64,000 nt of DNA from positions 1-64,000 of the forward strand of contig JAOUMR010000004.1 of the NCBI GenBank assembly GCA_029881435.1, in the 5' to 3' direction. The DNA comes from Nitrospira sp. (GTDB lineage Bacteria > Nitrospirota > Nitrospiria > Nitrospirales > Nitrospiraceae). Of the stretch, positions 29,918 through 40,893 are shown in pieces (within the stretch, counting starts at the first letter, position 1; every line of letters begins with the position of its first letter). Below the pieces are notes generated by a model. It was not told the origin of the DNA and did no database searches. It worked only from the letters and a program-made list of their open reading frames with translations. A program made the position numbers and the translations under genes.

Positions 29918-32020
29918 TCAGTGGGCGACGGCGATGTGCTGCTCTGCCTTCCGCCGTTCAATGATCTTGGCCGTCAGTTCCCGAGGCACTTCGTCATAGT
30001 GATCAAACTCCACGACATAACTAGCTCGCCCACCGGTCATGGCATTCAGGGCTGTCGCATACCTCAGCAATTCCGCAAGGGGGACCATGGCCGTGATCTG
30101 TTCCATATGGGCCAGCGCATTGACGGAGACGATACGCCCGCGACGAGCGTTCAAATCTCCCATCACAGCTCCAACCGTGTCGGGCGGACTATCGATGTCA
30201 ACTCTCATGACGGGTTCGAGTAGCACCGGATGGGCTGTCTCCATCGCTTTCTTCAAGGCCATGGCTCCAGCGATCTTAAACGACATCTCCGAGGAATCGA
30301 CTGTATGGTAGGAGCCATCATAGACCGTGACTCGAACGTCAACGACTGGAAATCCACTTAACGGCCCCTCATGCATCGCTTCAAGCACCCCCTTTTCCAC
30401 GGCAGGGATGAAGTTTCGTGGAATGGCTCCTCCAACGATACGATTGCCGAAGGCAAATCCATGACCACGAGGCTGCGGGACCACTTCAAGCCAACAATCA
30501 CCGTATTGTCCATGACCACCGGTTTGTTTTTTGTACTTGCCCTGCGCCTGTGACTGGCTTTTGATCGTTTCCCGGTACGCGATCTTCGGAGTGTGCAGCA
30601 CGACGTCGACTCCAAATTTCCGCTGCAGTTTCTCCATCGCCAGATCGATGTGAAATTGCCCCATCCCGTTGAGCACCATCTCCTTTGTTTCAGAATTACG
30701 CGTGAACTCGAGTGTCGGATCTTCCTCAATGAGCTTGTGTAACCCGAGACTGACTTTGTCAATCTCCGCTTTCGATTTGGCTTCGATCGCGAACGATAAG
30801 CTGGGCTTCGGCATCCCAAGCCCTGCATAACAAATAGGGGCGCTCTCCTGACATACAGTGTCACCGGTCTGCGTATCTTTGAGTTTCCCGATCGCCACGA
30901 TGTCTCCCGCTTTAGCGGACCCAACAGACACGTGACGTTTGCCCAACACCTGATAGAAATGACCGAGTTTCTCCCGCACCTGTCTTGATGCATTCCACAC
31001 CGTCGTATCAGCCTGAACGGTTCCCGACAACACACGACAATAGGACAGTCGTCCAACGAACGGATCAATGAGGGTCTTAAAGACATATGCTGAAAAGGGC
31101 TCTTCCGCACTCCCCTTCCGTTCGCATGTTGCGTTGGTCTCGGGATGAGTCCCGTACCATGGGTGATCTGCACCACGTTCTCGTGGTGAGGGCAGCAACA
31201 TCACCATGGCATCCAAGAGCGACCAGACTCCTACATTCTGAGCGGCAGATCCGGCATAGGCTGGAAGGAGTCGCCTCAGCTGAGTACCGCGTCGCAGACC
31301 ATCCAAGAGTTCTTCTTGTGTCAAATCACCCTGAGAGAGGTATCGTTCTAGAAGGAGTTCGTCAGTCTCAGCCACCGCTTCCATCAACTGTCTACGCGTT
31401 TCTCGAGCAAACTCCTGCAGATCATCTCCAGGCGAGACCTGCTCAACTTGCAAGGACGTCGGCCCAGATCGAATCACTTTCTCATGCCGAATATCATAGA
31501 CTCCATCGATCACCCTCCCCTGATCAACCGGCACCGTCAGCGGGAGTGGCGCGAAACCAAAGTGTTGGCGGCCAATTTCAAGTGCATTCTTAAAGGATGT
31601 GCCTTCCTTGTCCAGCCCATTGATGAACAGAAGACAGGGCAGGCTCAATTCTTCGATCTTCAACCATAGGCGGGCCAGCTCGGTCCTCACCCCACCGCTT
31701 CCCCCCAGGACAATGATGACCGCGTCGACGGCACGCAGCGCAGCCATCGGTTCGCCAAGAAGATCGAGTGCTCCGGGCGTATCGATCAAATTGATATGGG
31801 TCTGATTCGAGTTGAACTGCAGAAGGCTGGTACTGGTCGAGGTGCGATGACGGAGTTCTTCCGGTTCAAAATCCGAGACGGTGGTCCCCTCCGTCACAGA
31901 ACCAAGGGAGGGAATAACTCCACCCACATACAGCAAGGACTCGCAAAGGGAAGTTTTCCCAGCACCGACGCTGGATACGATCGCCACATTTCTGACGAGC
32001 TCCACACGGGCTGTTTCCAT
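29918..32020 (-). CDS. Elongation factor G-like GTPase paralog
   Basis: SSVGAGKTSLCE (G1), DTPGALDL (G3), NGLDKE at the G4 position, C-terminal EF-G IV/V domains (GGHGQYGDCWLEVVP). Confidence 0.85.
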   Translation of the reverse strand: METARVELVRNVAIVSSVGAGKTSLCESLLYVGGVIPSLGSVTEGTTVSDFEPEELRHRTSTSTSLLQFNSNQTHINLIDTPGALDLLGEPMAALRAVDAVIIVLGGSGGVRTELARLWLKIEELSLPCLLFINGLDKEGTSFKNALEIGRQHFGFAPLPLTVPVDQGRVIDGVYDIRHEKVIRSGPTSLQVEQVSPGDDLQEFARETRRQLMEAVAETDELLLERYLSQGDLTQEELLDGLRRGTQLRRLLPAYAGSAAQNVGVWSLLDAMVMLLPSPRERGADHPWYGTHPETNATCERKGSAEEPFSAYVFKTLIDPFVGRLSYCRVLSGTVQADTTVWNASRQVREKLGHFYQVLGKRHVSVGSAKAGDIVAIGKLKDTQTGDTVCQESAPICYAGLGMPKPSLSFAIEAKSKAEIDKVSLGLHKLIEEDPTLEFTRNSETKEMVLNGMGQFHIDLAMEKLQRKFGVDVVLHTPKIAYRETIKSQSQAQGKYKKQTGGHGQYGDCWLEVVPQPRGHGFAFGNRIVGGAIPRNFIPAVEKGVLEAMHEGPLSGFPVVDVRVTVYDGSYHTVDSSEMSFKIAGAMALKKAMETAHPVLLEPVMRVDIDSPPDTVGAVMGDLNARRGRIVSVNALAHMEQITAMVPLAELLRYATALNAMTGGRASYVVEFDHYDEVPRELTAKIIERRKAEQHIAVAH

Positions 32021-32106
32021 GGCATACCCTCCGTTTGAGAATGGTAGTATAGCCCATCGACTTCCTCACAGCAGGACAAGCATTTTGATTTCGATCGATC
32101 ATCGCT

Positions 32107-32853
32107 TCACATGTTTTCGTTATTCTCCCGGGATCCACTCAACCACCCTTCGTCGGCAAAACTCACATACCGACCATCCCCGATGATGAGATGGTCCAAC
32201 ACGCGTATCCCCAATAGTCCGCCAGCCGCCACTAATCGATCGGTCAATCGTCGATCCTCCTGACTGGGGGTGGGATCTCCGCTTGGATGATTATGAAGAA
32301 AAATGATGGCAGCAGCCGATTCGCGAACCGCAAGGGCGAAGACTTCTCGTGGATGAACGATACTGAGCGTCAGACTCCCCTCTGAAACCGTCGTTTCTTT
32401 GAGAACAGTATTTTTTGCGTCAAGCAGCACCACCTTAAAGAGTTCATGTTTCACATCCCGAAGAATGGGGTGGAAATGTTTGAAGAGATCGGCGCTCGAC
32501 GAAATGCGGATGCCGGTTGAAAGTGGAACCGCCAGAGAACGCCTTCCCAATGCCAGCGCGGCCTTGAGCTGAGCCGCCTTTGCGGGGCCGACCCCCGGGA
32601 TGGCACAGAGTTCTTCAATGCCACACGCGGCCAACGCTCCCAACCCTCCCATTCGATCAAGGAGTTCGATAGCGACCTGTACGGCGGATGAATCGCGTCT
32701 CCCGGTCCTCAGCAGGATTGCAAGAAGATGCGCATCGGACAGGGCGTCTGAGCCCTTTGCAAGAAGCCGTTCACGGGGACGCTCGGTTTGAGGCCAGTGG
32801 GCAATCCCTCTCCTGTGGTCTTTCGTATCCGCCATAAATCCTCGGCTGGACAA
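32107..32853 (-). CDS. radC: RadC-family JAB protein
   Basis: RERLLAKGSDALSDAHLLAILLRTG, HNHPSGDPTPSQEDRRLTDRL. Confidence 0.92.
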   Translation of the reverse strand: MSSRGFMADTKDHRRGIAHWPQTERPRERLLAKGSDALSDAHLLAILLRTGRRDSSAVQVAIELLDRMGGLGALAACGIEELCAIPGVGPAKAAQLKAALALGRRSLAVPLSTGIRISSSADLFKHFHPILRDVKHELFKVVLLDAKNTVLKETTVSEGSLTLSIVHPREVFALAVRESAAAIIFLHNHPSGDPTPSQEDRRLTDRLVAAGGLLGIRVLDHLIIGDGRYVSFADEGWLSGSRENNENM

Positions 32854-33019
32854 AAAATTGACGGACCGGACTCTTTTGTACCGTCAAAGAAGCCGATATT
32901 GCCGTTCTAAGACAAATACGTATCTTGTAACCTATTGAAATACCAATAAGTGACAATTTGGTGCAGCTCTTGCTTAAGCTCGCCCCCAGCAATGCACGTC
33001 GCCACCCTAGGAGGAGTCA

Positions 33020-33193
33020 ATGGAATGTCCGAAATGTAAGGGTATGATGATGTTAGAGCGGTTTTCGGATTTCTTTCTCGTCTTCTACGCATGGAAATGC
33101 ATCAATTGTGGAGCCATTATTGATCGCACAATTTCCAATAATCGCAGAAAGAGCTTAGCAACTCGAGAGTCTCACACAGTAACTACTCGCTAG
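33020..33193 (+). CDS. 57-aa zinc-ribbon protein (below ORF-track length cut-off)
   Basis: SD ggagg then ATG: MECPKCKGMMMLERFSDFFLVFYAWKCINCGAIIDRTISNNRRKSLATRESHTVTTR*; CPKC…CINC. Confidence 0.65.
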   Translation: MECPKCKGMMMLERFSDFFLVFYAWKCINCGAIIDRTISNNRRKSLATRESHTVTTR

Positions 33194-33203
33194 ATTTCTC
33201 TCG

Positions 33204-33232
33204 TTTACGGGCTCGGTATCCGAGCCCGTAAA
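33204..33232 (+). terminator. Perfect hairpin after the zinc-ribbon gene
   Basis: tttacgggctcgg-tat-ccgagcccgtaaa: 13-bp stem, 3-nt loop. Confidence 0.55.
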
Positions 33233-33466
33233 GGGTACGGTTGATCGGTCTAGTATTATCCTCCCCTCACTCATACAAGTCAGTGCATTATAGTCCTCTT
33301 CTATCTGCACGGTCAAAAGCGGATCAAGGACGCTCCATACATTCACGAATCATTTCTGGTTCCCCTTCAATGTAGTGATTTTTCTCTCCTTTCATCCATC
33401 CTCCATTCCTTGACCCCCACAAAAACGCTATGTTACAGTTCACCGTTGACGGTGATGTTGGCGAAT

Positions 33467-34036
33467 ATGCGTGTGATCGCGGGCACCCATAGAGGTCGGC
33501 GACTCAACGCACCACGGACAGATCACCTTCGTCCAACCTCAGATCGAGTCCGGGAGGCTCTGTTTTCAATTCTTGGGAATCGCCTAACGAATAGTCGTTT
33601 TTTAGACCTCTATGCCGGAACGGGTGCCGTGGGAATAGAAGCTGTAAGCCGGGGAGCGATCCATGTCACCTCCGTGGAATCTGACAGAGAGGCCTTGAAG
33701 CTCCTGCAGCGGAATGTCCAGATCTGTCAGATCGGTGATGAACTCACTATGCGGCCCCAAGCCGTCGAAAAGTTTCTATGCAACCCTGATCAATGGAACG
33801 GTCCCTACGACATCGTCTTTGCTGACCCCCCCTATTCTGACGCTCAAGAATTTTCAGCATTGCTTTCCGAGCCACAGACCGAACGGCTATTTCATGTCGA
33901 TTCATGGCTGGTTATCGAGCACGCCACCAGAACCACCCTACCCGTGTCCCTAGGACCCACGCAGTTCCTGCGTCGGTATCGATACGGAGATACCACCCTC
34001 TCCGTCTACTCCAGCCCCCATGCTGTACAACGATGA
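33467..34036 (+). CDS. rsmD: 16S rRNA (guanine966-N2)-methyltransferase RsmD
   Basis: MRVIAGTHRGRRL, RPTSDRVREALFSIL, FLDLYAGTGAVGIEAVSRGA, FADPPY. Confidence 0.92.
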   Translation: MRVIAGTHRGRRLNAPRTDHLRPTSDRVREALFSILGNRLTNSRFLDLYAGTGAVGIEAVSRGAIHVTSVESDREALKLLQRNVQICQIGDELTMRPQAVEKFLCNPDQWNGPYDIVFADPPYSDAQEFSALLSEPQTERLFHVDSWLVIEHATRTTLPVSLGPTQFLRRYRYGDTTLSVYSSPHAVQR

Positions 34037-34521
34037 AGATCGGCATCTACCCCGGCACATTCGATCCTGTTACCCATGGCCACACAGACATCATCACCCG
34101 CAGCCTCCGCGTGTTTGATAAGGTGGTCGTGGCCGTGGCTCCAAACCCTTCTAAGCATCCGCTCTTCAATTTGGCGGAGCGCCTTGCCATGGTGCAGCTG
34201 GTCATGAAGGATCTCGATCAAGTCGACGTGACACCGTTTGATGGCTTGTTAGTGGATTATGTCGAACGGTCCGGCGCCCATGCCATCATCCGAGGCCTGC
34301 GGGCCATTTCGGACTTTGAACACGAATTTCAGATGGCGTTGATCAACCGCAAACTTGCCAAGACGGTGGAAACTGTGTTCTTGATGCCCAGCGAGGAATA
34401 TTCGTACCTATCTTCGACCATCATCAAGGAGGTCGCGCGACACGGAGGGAATTTAACTGAGTTTCTCCACCCAGAAGTCGCTCGACGCCTGCACGATCGC
34501 ATCCGGAGTCTCAAACCATGA
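34033..34521 (+). CDS. coaD: Phosphopantetheine adenylyltransferase
   Basis: MKIGIYPGTFDPVTHGHTDIITR, RGLRAISDFEHEFQMALINRKL, YSYLSSTIIKEVA. Starts within the rsmD stop. Confidence 0.95.
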   Translation: MKIGIYPGTFDPVTHGHTDIITRSLRVFDKVVVAVAPNPSKHPLFNLAERLAMVQLVMKDLDQVDVTPFDGLLVDYVERSGAHAIIRGLRAISDFEHEFQMALINRKLAKTVETVFLMPSEEYSYLSSTIIKEVARHGGNLTEFLHPEVARRLHDRIRSLKP

Positions 34522-35711
34522 AGCTTGCTGCCCGTGTCAGCCGCATTGCACCCTCCCCTACGCTTGCGATGGCTGCCAAAGCGAAAGCCATGGCGGCACA
34601 AGGGATGGATGTCATCGACTTTTCGGCTGGCGAACCAGACTTCGACACACCTGAGCCGGTCAAGGCTGCAGCCGAAGATGCGATTCGAAGTGGGTTTACA
34701 AAATACACGCCTTCGTCTGGAATCGATGAGCTGCGCGGGGCGATCGCAGACAAGCTGCAGGCCGAGGTTGGAGTGCGCTTTGACAAATCTCAGGTCCTGG
34801 TTTCCTGCGGGGCCAAACACTCGTTGTACAACCTGGCCGAAGCTCTACTCGAAGCGGGCGACGAGATCATCATCCCAACCCCCTACTGGGTGTCCTATTC
34901 TGACCAAGCGCTCTTGAATGATGCCACGCCGGTCCTGTTGGCCACCTCTGAAGAAGAGGGGTACGCGGTCCATGCCGCTGCCCTGGAACGACTCATCACC
35001 CCTCGGACCAAAGCCATTATCGTCAACAGTCCGTGTAACCCGACCGGGGCAGCCTATGATCGTGCGACGCTTGAGGAGATTGCATCAGTTGCGGTACGGC
35101 ATGATCTTCTCGTGATTTCCGACGAGATCTACGAAAAAATCCTGTACGATGGTGCGATCCATGTCAGCATTGCCTCGTTGGGTCCTGAAATTGCTGCTCG
35201 AACGGTTATTATCAACGGGGTCTCAAAAGCTTATGCCATGACCGGATGGAGGATCGGGTACGCGGCCGGGCCTAAGGAACTGATCACGGCGATGGCCAAC
35301 ATTCAAAGCCAGAGTACCTCTAATCCGTGCTCGATCTCCCAGAAAGCGGCGGTTGCCGCATTACGCCTAGGAGACCCGTTCACCATTAAAATGGTAGAAG
35401 AATTTTCCCGTCGCCGGACCACAATCGTAAATGGGTTGAACAAGATCTCCGGTGTATCGTGTCGGATGCCCCAGGGGGCCTTCTACGCTTTTCCCAATAT
35501 CAAAGGAGTCTTGGGAAAACAGGGGCCATCGGGTATGCTGAAGACTCCGAACGATGTGGCTCAGTACCTGCTGAACGGGGCCCAAATCGCAACGGTACCT
35601 GGAGAGCCGTTTGGAAGCAGGGAACACCTTCGGTTATCATATGCCACCAGCATGACGAACATCATCAGAGGTCTTGAACGCCTTGAACAGGCGTTTGCTC
35701 AATTAGCGTGA
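34518..35711 (+). CDS. Pyridoxal phosphate-dependent aminotransferase (aspartate aminotransferase family)
   Basis: DFSAGEPDFDTP, NSPCNPTGAAYDR, SDEIYEKILYDG, NGVSKAYAMTGWRIGYAAGP. Confidence 0.9.
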   Translation: MKLAARVSRIAPSPTLAMAAKAKAMAAQGMDVIDFSAGEPDFDTPEPVKAAAEDAIRSGFTKYTPSSGIDELRGAIADKLQAEVGVRFDKSQVLVSCGAKHSLYNLAEALLEAGDEIIIPTPYWVSYSDQALLNDATPVLLATSEEEGYAVHAAALERLITPRTKAIIVNSPCNPTGAAYDRATLEEIASVAVRHDLLVISDEIYEKILYDGAIHVSIASLGPEIAARTVIINGVSKAYAMTGWRIGYAAGPKELITAMANIQSQSTSNPCSISQKAAVAALRLGDPFTIKMVEEFSRRRTTIVNGLNKISGVSCRMPQGAFYAFPNIKGVLGKQGPSGMLKTPNDVAQYLLNGAQIATVPGEPFGSREHLRLSYATSMTNIIRGLERLEQAFAQLA

Positions 35712-35765
35712 CCTCTACCAAGATCTGATGGAAGAACAGCGCATAACGCATAAGGGAGGGAAGCC

Positions 35766-36125
35766 GTGCCGATCTACGAATATCAATGTGAGGGGTGTGC
35801 GTACCGTTTTGAAGTCAAGCAAAGCATGAAAGACGATCCCCTCTCTACCTGTGAGCGATGTGGGAAGGCTGTGCAGCGACTGATTTCCTCTCCGGGAATT
35901 ATGTTCAAGGGAAGCGGTTGGTATGTGACCGACTACTCCGAGAAGATGAAACCTCCATCAAGCTCCGGTAGTGAGACCGGTGGAACGGGCACGGGGGAGA
36001 AAAAAGAGACTGCAGCCCCTGCGGCAGCAAGCACAACACCATCGACTCCGGCAGCGGCACCTTCGCCAGCATCCACCAGTTCATCCACCGCTGCGCCGAG
36101 CACGACAACGACCTCCTCATCGTAA
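35766..36125 (+). CDS. FmdB-family zinc-ribbon protein with low-complexity A/P/S/T tail
   Basis: MPIYEYQCEGCAYRFEVKQSMKDDPLSTCERCGKAVQRLIS plus tail. Confidence 0.88.
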   Translation: MPIYEYQCEGCAYRFEVKQSMKDDPLSTCERCGKAVQRLISSPGIMFKGSGWYVTDYSEKMKPPSSSGSETGGTGTGEKKETAAPAAASTTPSTPAAAPSPASTSSSTAAPSTTTTSSS

Positions 36126-36139
36126 TGGCTTAAATCAAG

Positions 36140-36538
36140 CTACCGCACACCGACCCCTTTCGACGCAGGCTTTTTTCCAGATGGCACCTTAGGAGCAGGA
36201 TGTGCCTTCGATTTTGCTGATGCTTTTCGCTTCGCTGCTTTGGACGACATCGACTTCAAAGCTTTTGCACGGACCACATCCAACTGTTTCTGGAGGCTCA
36301 TAATCATTGCGGTCTTCTCGCGATTCATCCGACTCAGTTCATCCATCTGACTCTGGGCTTCTTGCTTGGCCTTCGATAAGTCCGAGACTTGCGATTGCAG
36401 TTGAGCCTTTTCCATCGTCAGAGTTTGCGTTTCCGAGCGCATTTGTTCGATCTGAGCCTGTAAGGCCGGCGGCCAATAGTCACACCCAACAAGGTTCAAT
36501 ATGAGACCACACCAAAAAACCGTGTAGACGCCCCGCAT
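36140..36538 (-). CDS. Small coiled-coil lipoprotein
   Basis: Start at MRGVYTVFWCGLILNLVGC (lipobox); heptad-like Q/E/L coiled coil; Lys/Pro/Ala-rich tail. Confidence 0.6.
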   Translation of the reverse strand: MRGVYTVFWCGLILNLVGCDYWPPALQAQIEQMRSETQTLTMEKAQLQSQVSDLSKAKQEAQSQMDELSRMNREKTAMIMSLQKQLDVVRAKALKSMSSKAAKRKASAKSKAHPAPKVPSGKKPASKGVGVR

Positions 36539-36812
36539 CGAATAACTGCTCCTCGTCATAATCCTCGCTCCCCTTTCGTCGGTCTAGACTGAGACAGGCT
36601 GCAGCTTCGACACATGGGTCTTACGCCTGTCCTGTCGTCAATCGAATGATCCTTATTGTAGCAGATCGATCGCGATTGCCATCGCAGAAGATCGGCTCCG
36701 GCTATTCGGATCTAGAGTTCGCGCACACACGAAGGGCACACTGGGAGCGAGGATGATTGCGCGCTGCAATCAGGGTTGGCCAAGGGAGAAGGTCTCAGGA
36801 GTGTGAATCGGG

Positions 36813-38093
36813 TCAATCGTACGTCTTGAGCGCGCGATGCGCGATATCCGTCCGGAAATGGCAGCCTTCGAAGGAGATCGTTCTCACAAGCTGATAGGCC
36901 TCGCGCTGTGCGTCCGAGAGAGTTGGTCCTCGACCTACAATGCCGAGCACCCGACCTCCCGCTGTGACGATCTCGTTCCCTCGCTGAGTCGTCCCCGCAT
37001 GAAACACCACGGAGGTCGCTGATGCGGAGATGGTTGAGGGGAGGCCGTGAATCGTCAGCCCCTGCCGGTAGGAACCGGGATAGCCTCCCGACGCCACGAC
37101 GACACACACCGCAGTATCGCAATGCCATTCAACCACAAGTTGGTCCAGCCGATGTTCGACCACAGCGTCAAGGACATCAAGCAGATCGGTTTTGAGCAAC
37201 GGCAACACCACTTGAGTTTCAGGATCGCCCATACGCGCATTGAACTCCAACACGTACGGCATTCCCTTGACGACCATCAATCCCGCATAGAGGACACCCT
37301 GGAATGGAGAACCAAGACGGGCCATCGCATCGACCATTGGCTGCAGGACCTCACGCGTAACGCGAGCATGTAGCTCAGGCGTTCCGAGTGGGGCAGGGCA
37401 GTAGGCACCCATGCCTCCCGTATTCAAACCCGTGTCGCCATCGCTGACCCGCTTATGATCTTGCGCTGGCGGCATCGGCACCACCGTCTGACCATCCGTG
37501 AAGGCCATGATCGTCAGTTCTTCGCCATCAAGAAACTGTTCGATCAAGACCTGCTTCCCGGCTTGGCCGAAGACCGCCTTCTCCATCGCGTCCACGATCG
37601 CCTTCCGAGCTTGGTCGCGAGTGGTTGCGATGATAACCCCTTTCCCTTGTGCCAGCCCGTCTGCCTTGATCACGACCGGCAGCTCATGACGCTCAACATG
37701 GGCGAGCGCGTCGGCAACCTTCTCAAAACTCTTGGCCTGAGCAGTTCTGATCTTGGCTTGGGCCATGACATCTTTTGAAAAGCTTTTGCTGGCTTCCAAG
37801 CGAGCCGCGTTCTTGGTCGGCCCAAAAATCCTGAGCTTGGCTTTGCGGAATTCGTCAACGATGCCCAATGCGAGTGGCACCTCAGGCCCAACCACCGTCA
37901 GATCAATCTTCTCTTGAAGCGCAAAGTCTTTCAGGCCGATCATATTGTCCGCCATGATTGGCACGCAGGTTGCCAACGACGCGATCCCAGCATTGCCCGG
38001 GGTACAATAGAGAGCCGGCTTACGTGGACTCTGGGCGAGCTTCCACACCATCGCATGCTCTCGCCCACCACTACCGACAACAAGAATCTTCAT
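36813..38093 (-). CDS. purD: Phosphoribosylamine--glycine ligase
   Basis: [53 protein letters not shown]. Confidence 0.95.
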   Translation of the reverse strand: MKILVVGSGGREHAMVWKLAQSPRKPALYCTPGNAGIASLATCVPIMADNMIGLKDFALQEKIDLTVVGPEVPLALGIVDEFRKAKLRIFGPTKNAARLEASKSFSKDVMAQAKIRTAQAKSFEKVADALAHVERHELPVVIKADGLAQGKGVIIATTRDQARKAIVDAMEKAVFGQAGKQVLIEQFLDGEELTIMAFTDGQTVVPMPPAQDHKRVSDGDTGLNTGGMGAYCPAPLGTPELHARVTREVLQPMVDAMARLGSPFQGVLYAGLMVVKGMPYVLEFNARMGDPETQVVLPLLKTDLLDVLDAVVEHRLDQLVVEWHCDTAVCVVVASGGYPGSYRQGLTIHGLPSTISASATSVVFHAGTTQRGNEIVTAGGRVLGIVGRGPTLSDAQREAYQLVRTISFEGCHFRTDIAHRALKTYD

Positions 38094-38239
38094 GAGATCA
38101 CTTTCACTCTGAGAGAAGGCAGGCCGATCAAGATGGCCTAGCGCAAAACTCCTGGCAGGCAGTCTACCGAGCTTTGTATTGGCATGTTGAGGGTCTCGAA
38201 CAACTGAACACTCAGTTGGGGGCCTGTTTCAGCATCCGA

Positions 38240-39793
38240 TCAGTGGCGGAAGTGGCGCATACCCGTCAAAATCATCGCCATCCCATGTTCATCTGCCGCC
38301 TTCACCACTTCAGAATCCCTAATCGATCCACCCGGTTGAATGACGGTCGTAATACCAACTTCGGCGGCGGCATCAAGACCGTCACGGAACGGAAAGAACG
38401 CGTCCGAGGCCATGACACAGCCCTTCACCGGCATTTGGGCCTTCATCGCTGCTAACTTGACGGAATCCACCCGGCTCATTTGTCCTGCTCCAATGCCAAC
38501 CGTCTGGCCTAATTTAGCGTAGATGATCGCGTTGGACTTGACGTGTTTGCAGACTTTCCATGCAAAGGCACAGGCAGCATATTCCTCATCGGTCGGCTTC
38601 CGAATGGTCGGCACGGAAAGCGCGCGAAGATCCGTCAAGATGCCGAGATCGCGATCTTGTAAGATCAACCCACCGACCAATTTCTTGAGATCGACGCCTT
38701 CCTGTTTCACCTTCGTCAACGGCCCCACATCCAGGAGACGAAGATCCTTCTTGCGTTTTAGTTCGGCCAGCGCATCCTCAGCAAACCCGGGAGCGATGAC
38801 AACCTCAACGAACGTGGAAGTGATTTCTTTGGCCGCTGCGAGATCGACGATCCGGTTGAAAGCGATGACACCGCCGAAGGCCGACACGGGATCCGTCTCT
38901 CGTGCTTTGACATAGGCCTCCACGGGTGTTGCGCCGAGCCCCACACCGCAGGGATTGTTGTGCTTGATGATCGCCACGGCCGTCTCGTGGTATTCCTTGA
39001 CCAACTCCAACGCGGAATTCGCGTCGAGAAAATTATTGTAGGACATGGCCTTCCCATGAAGAATCTTGCCTCGTGAAACTGAAGGCTCGTTGCTGTGTCG
39101 TTCACGGTAGAAGGCGCCCTGCTGGTGCGGGTTCTCTCCATAGCGAAGCGTTTCAGCCAATTCAAACTGTAGGGACAACACTTTCGGGAACTTCACCTCC
39201 CCGCCTCGCACTTGTTTTTCCAAATAGGCGGCAATCAATCCGTCATAGCGCGCGGTATGTTGAAACACCTTCAACGCCAGCTCACGGCGTAGCGCCGCGC
39301 TCGCCGTATGACCTTTCACCGCATCAAGGACCTTCGAATAGTCGGCTGGATCCACAACCACCAGCACATCATCGTGATTCTTGGCGGCCGATCGCAGCAT
39401 TGACGGTCCACCGATGTCGATATTTTCGATGGCATCCTCGAATCGACAATCGGGCTTCGCAATCGTTGCTTCGAATGGGTAGAGATTTACCACGACGACA
39501 TCGATAGGACCGATCCCATGTTGGTTCATCTGTTCGACATGGGCCGAAATCGACCGTCGGCCGAGTAAACCCCCATGAATCTTCGGGTGCAACGTTTTCA
39601 CTCGGCCATCGAGAATCTCGGGCGAACCGGTATAGGCGGCAACATCCGTCACCTTCACGCCGGAATCACGCAACGCTTTTGCCGTTCCTCCGGTGGACAG
39701 GATTTCCGCGCCAAGCGCTTCCAGTCCCTTGGCCATCTCGATGACTCCCGTCTTGTCCGAAACACTGATCAACGCCCGCTTGATGCCGGCCAT
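38240..39793 (-). CDS. purH: Bifunctional AICAR transformylase/IMP cyclohydrolase
   Basis: [73 protein letters not shown]. Confidence 0.96.
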   Translation of the reverse strand: MAGIKRALISVSDKTGVIEMAKGLEALGAEILSTGGTAKALRDSGVKVTDVAAYTGSPEILDGRVKTLHPKIHGGLLGRRSISAHVEQMNQHGIGPIDVVVVNLYPFEATIAKPDCRFEDAIENIDIGGPSMLRSAAKNHDDVLVVVDPADYSKVLDAVKGHTASAALRRELALKVFQHTARYDGLIAAYLEKQVRGGEVKFPKVLSLQFELAETLRYGENPHQQGAFYRERHSNEPSVSRGKILHGKAMSYNNFLDANSALELVKEYHETAVAIIKHNNPCGVGLGATPVEAYVKARETDPVSAFGGVIAFNRIVDLAAAKEITSTFVEVVIAPGFAEDALAELKRKKDLRLLDVGPLTKVKQEGVDLKKLVGGLILQDRDLGILTDLRALSVPTIRKPTDEEYAACAFAWKVCKHVKSNAIIYAKLGQTVGIGAGQMSRVDSVKLAAMKAQMPVKGCVMASDAFFPFRDGLDAAAEVGITTVIQPGGSIRDSEVVKAADEHGMAMILTGMRHFRH

Positions 39794-40118
39794 GGTGGGT
39801 ACTCCTCAGAAATGTGTACAGATATGAAATAGTTATGTTGACGACGAATATGAAAGGCGGGCGAAGGATAACAAATGGATCAAGCAAGTTCAAGGCGTGC
39901 GTGCAGCGATGTCCCCAGGGAGAAACACGGTCGGCTGGGATTGCCGTACGATCCTACAACTGTCATTGCCAGCTCGACTCGTACCAGTGATTTCACGGCA
40001 CCTGCCAGGCTGAACGCACGTATCATTGACGTTGAGGTCATCAATCGGGTAACGTCTGGACCGCTATGAGGAGCCCGGACATTCCCCTACAGAACCATAT
40101 CAAGCAAGGAGGTGCGCC

Positions 40119-40604
40119 ATGATGGCTGGTCGATTAGTGAAACTGATCGAGAAGAACTCCGAACAGCTTGCCAGGGAGCTCAGTGAGAAAGTGTGGAACT
40201 CTCCCCGATGCAGCGACCTCCGTAAAGTCCCTCCGGATGAACTTCGAGCTCGTACCCGCGAAATCTACCAGAACTTGAATAACTGGCTGATGGATCTGAC
40301 TGAAGCTGAGATCGAGCAGCGATACACGGAGCTGGGCGCGCGCCGAGCCGCGCAAGGCGTAGCCTACAGCCACTTCCTCTGGGCCATCACCGCAACGAAG
40401 GAACACATGTGTGCCTTCGTCAAGCGAGAAGGGTTATCCGAGAGCGCCATGGAGCTACACGGAGAGCTGGAGCTGATGCACCTCCTCAACCAGTTTTTTG
40501 ATCGTTCCCTCTACTACACGGCTGTGGGTTACGAGCGCGAGCGTGCCCGCATCGGGACGAACCTCAAGAGACGCAAGGAAGACAATCAGAAAGTGTACCT
40601 ATAA
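40119..40604 (+). CDS. RsbRD-N-like / helical sensory domain protein
   Basis: MMAGRLVKLIEKNSEQLARELSEKVWNSPRC…YQNLNNWLMDLTEAEIEQRYTELGARRAAQGVAYSHFLWAI; SD aaggagg. Confidence 0.55.
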   Translation: MMAGRLVKLIEKNSEQLARELSEKVWNSPRCSDLRKVPPDELRARTREIYQNLNNWLMDLTEAEIEQRYTELGARRAAQGVAYSHFLWAITATKEHMCAFVKREGLSESAMELHGELELMHLLNQFFDRSLYYTAVGYERERARIGTNLKRRKEDNQKVYL

Positions 40605-40626
40605 AGTTCTTACAGGTAAGAACTTG
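40605..40626 (+). terminator. Perfect inverted repeat directly after the stop codon at 40602-40604
   Basis: aagttcttac-ag-gtaagaactt. Confidence 0.45.
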
Positions 40627-40893
40627 TGTCGCCCACAGTACGGGAGGGCTCACCGCACGATCGTGGGCCCAACACAACCTCCCCAGAGTTCTCCATGACT
40701 CAGCCCTTGCTTCCTTCGATTTGCCTCACGCGCATAGACTGATCGCCGTTTGACGGATGTCTAGGCGCTACCGCCTTCCTATCGAGATCGAAGTCGAACG
40801 AATCAATCAAGGACCTTCCCATAATCGTTTTCAAACCTCTTGATTTCCTTCTCTCGAACGAGCTAGTCTCGCGTTGAACACAGAAGGTGCACG

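Noticed and set aside
30358-31176. 272-aa minus-strand ORF inside the EF-G-like gene
   Set aside because: Same-strand alternate frame of a strongly conserved gene; composition rich in Arg/Ser/Trp/Cys typical of out-of-frame translation.
36712-37128. Minus-strand 138-aa ORF overlapping the 3' end of purD
   Set aside because: Alternate frame within purD, Arg/Ser-rich shadow translation, no SD.
39875-40069. 64-aa plus-strand ORF in the purH upstream region
   Set aside because: No SD, no recognisable domain; treated as intergenic.
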